Positions 5,130-5,342 of a stretch of 5,342 nucleotides of DNA are shown in pieces. Source of the DNA: Solirubrobacterales bacterium (GTDB taxonomy: Bacteria; Actinomycetota; Thermoleophilia; Solirubrobacterales; Solirubrobacteraceae); NCBI GenBank assembly GCA_013696535.1, contig JACCYI010000166.1, positions 1-5,342 of the forward strand, read 5' to 3'. A program made the position numbers and the translations under genes. The number at the start of each line of letters is the position of its first letter. The stretch's first letter is position 1. The notes below the pieces were generated by a model. That model saw only the letters and a program-made list of their open reading frames with translations. It ran no database searches and had not been told where the DNA came from.

Positions 5130-5342
5130 GGATGCGGATCAGGGTGTCGCCGTAGTGGCGTTGGTCTAGGAGCGGCAGATCGAGGTCGAGCGGCGCCCGC
5201 CGGTCGCTCTCTGAGACGACGCTCCCACCGGGTGCCAACAGGACTTCTATCGCCTCCGACAAGCCGGCCGTGAGGGGCGCGGCGAGCCGGTAGGGCGGGT
5301 CGAGGAAGATCAGATCGTATTGGCGGGCGGCGGTGCGTGCGG
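5119..5342 (-). CDS. rsmD: 16S rRNA (guanine(966)-N2)-methyltransferase RsmD, 5' part outside window
   Basis: The last 73 residues are present, with the N-terminal part beyond the right edge. The fragment contains Y-D-L-I-F-L-D-P-P-Y (8-17), whose D-P-P-Y is motif IV of amino-methyltransferases of the RsmD type. After it come L-L-A-P-G-G-S-V-V-S-E (34-44), the strand/loop that closes the Rossmann-like fold, and the C-terminal strand Y-G-D-T-L-I-R-I (63-70) characteristic of RsmD ends. RsmD uses S-adenosylmethionine to methylate G966 of 16S rRNA during 30S assembly. The reading frame ends at TGA (complement of 5119-5121), 11 bp inside coaD. The rsmD-coaD order is very common in bacteria and supports the assignment. 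The SAM-binding motif I lies outside the window. Confidence 0.93.
   Translation of the reverse strand, partial: ARTAARQYDLIFLDPPYRLAAPLTAGLSEAIEVLLAPGGSVVSESDRRAPLDLDLPLLDQRHYGDTLIRIHGS

Overview
The window is GC-rich, compactly coded chromosomal DNA. The gene set (rsmD-coaD followed by a SepIVA/DivIVA-like coiled-coil gene, NatAB-type ABC genes, a SCO6735/Af1521-type macro domain) points to an actinobacterium. A deep-branching one such as Thermoleophilia (Solirubrobacterales-like) is my inference from overall flavour, not something the sequence proves. I see no rRNA, tRNA, CRISPR array, insertion sequence or phage gene.

Left part: a macro-domain (ADP-ribose-binding) gene runs off the left edge on the minus strand (1-147). 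A 74-bp divergent intergenic region (148-221) separates it from a plus-strand gene for a 441-residue coiled-coil protein with a PD-(D/E)XK nuclease-like domain (222-1547). This spacer contains TTGTCAGTG, reading toward the macro-domain gene. It matches the box recognised by PafBC in actinobacterial RecA-independent DNA-damage promoters and is the most interesting regulatory signal I found. A small Rieske [2Fe-2S] protein gene (1576-1980) follows the nuclease-like gene after 28 bp that are dense in GC palindromes.

Right part: everything from 2010 to 5342 is on the minus strand and looks like one operon. In transcription order it is rsmD (partial, 16S rRNA m2G966 methyltransferase), coaD (phosphopantetheine adenylyltransferase, CoA synthesis), a SepIVA/DivIVA-like coiled-coil protein, a NatA-type ABC ATPase and a NatB-type permease. 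rsmD and coaD overlap by 11 bp, and natA and natB overlap in ATGA. The ATPase gene carries an apparent one-base deletion near its 5' end (about 4051-4065). It separates a typical N-terminus from the Walker A-containing body, and is either a sequencing/assembly error or a real inactivating mutation. The plus- and minus-strand groups converge with only 29 bp between stop codons.

The right-hand operon is housekeeping: ribosome modification, CoA synthesis, envelope/septum organisation and export. The left-hand divergent pair may belong to DNA-damage or ADP-ribosylation biology, which is a hypothesis based on the promoter box and domain types.
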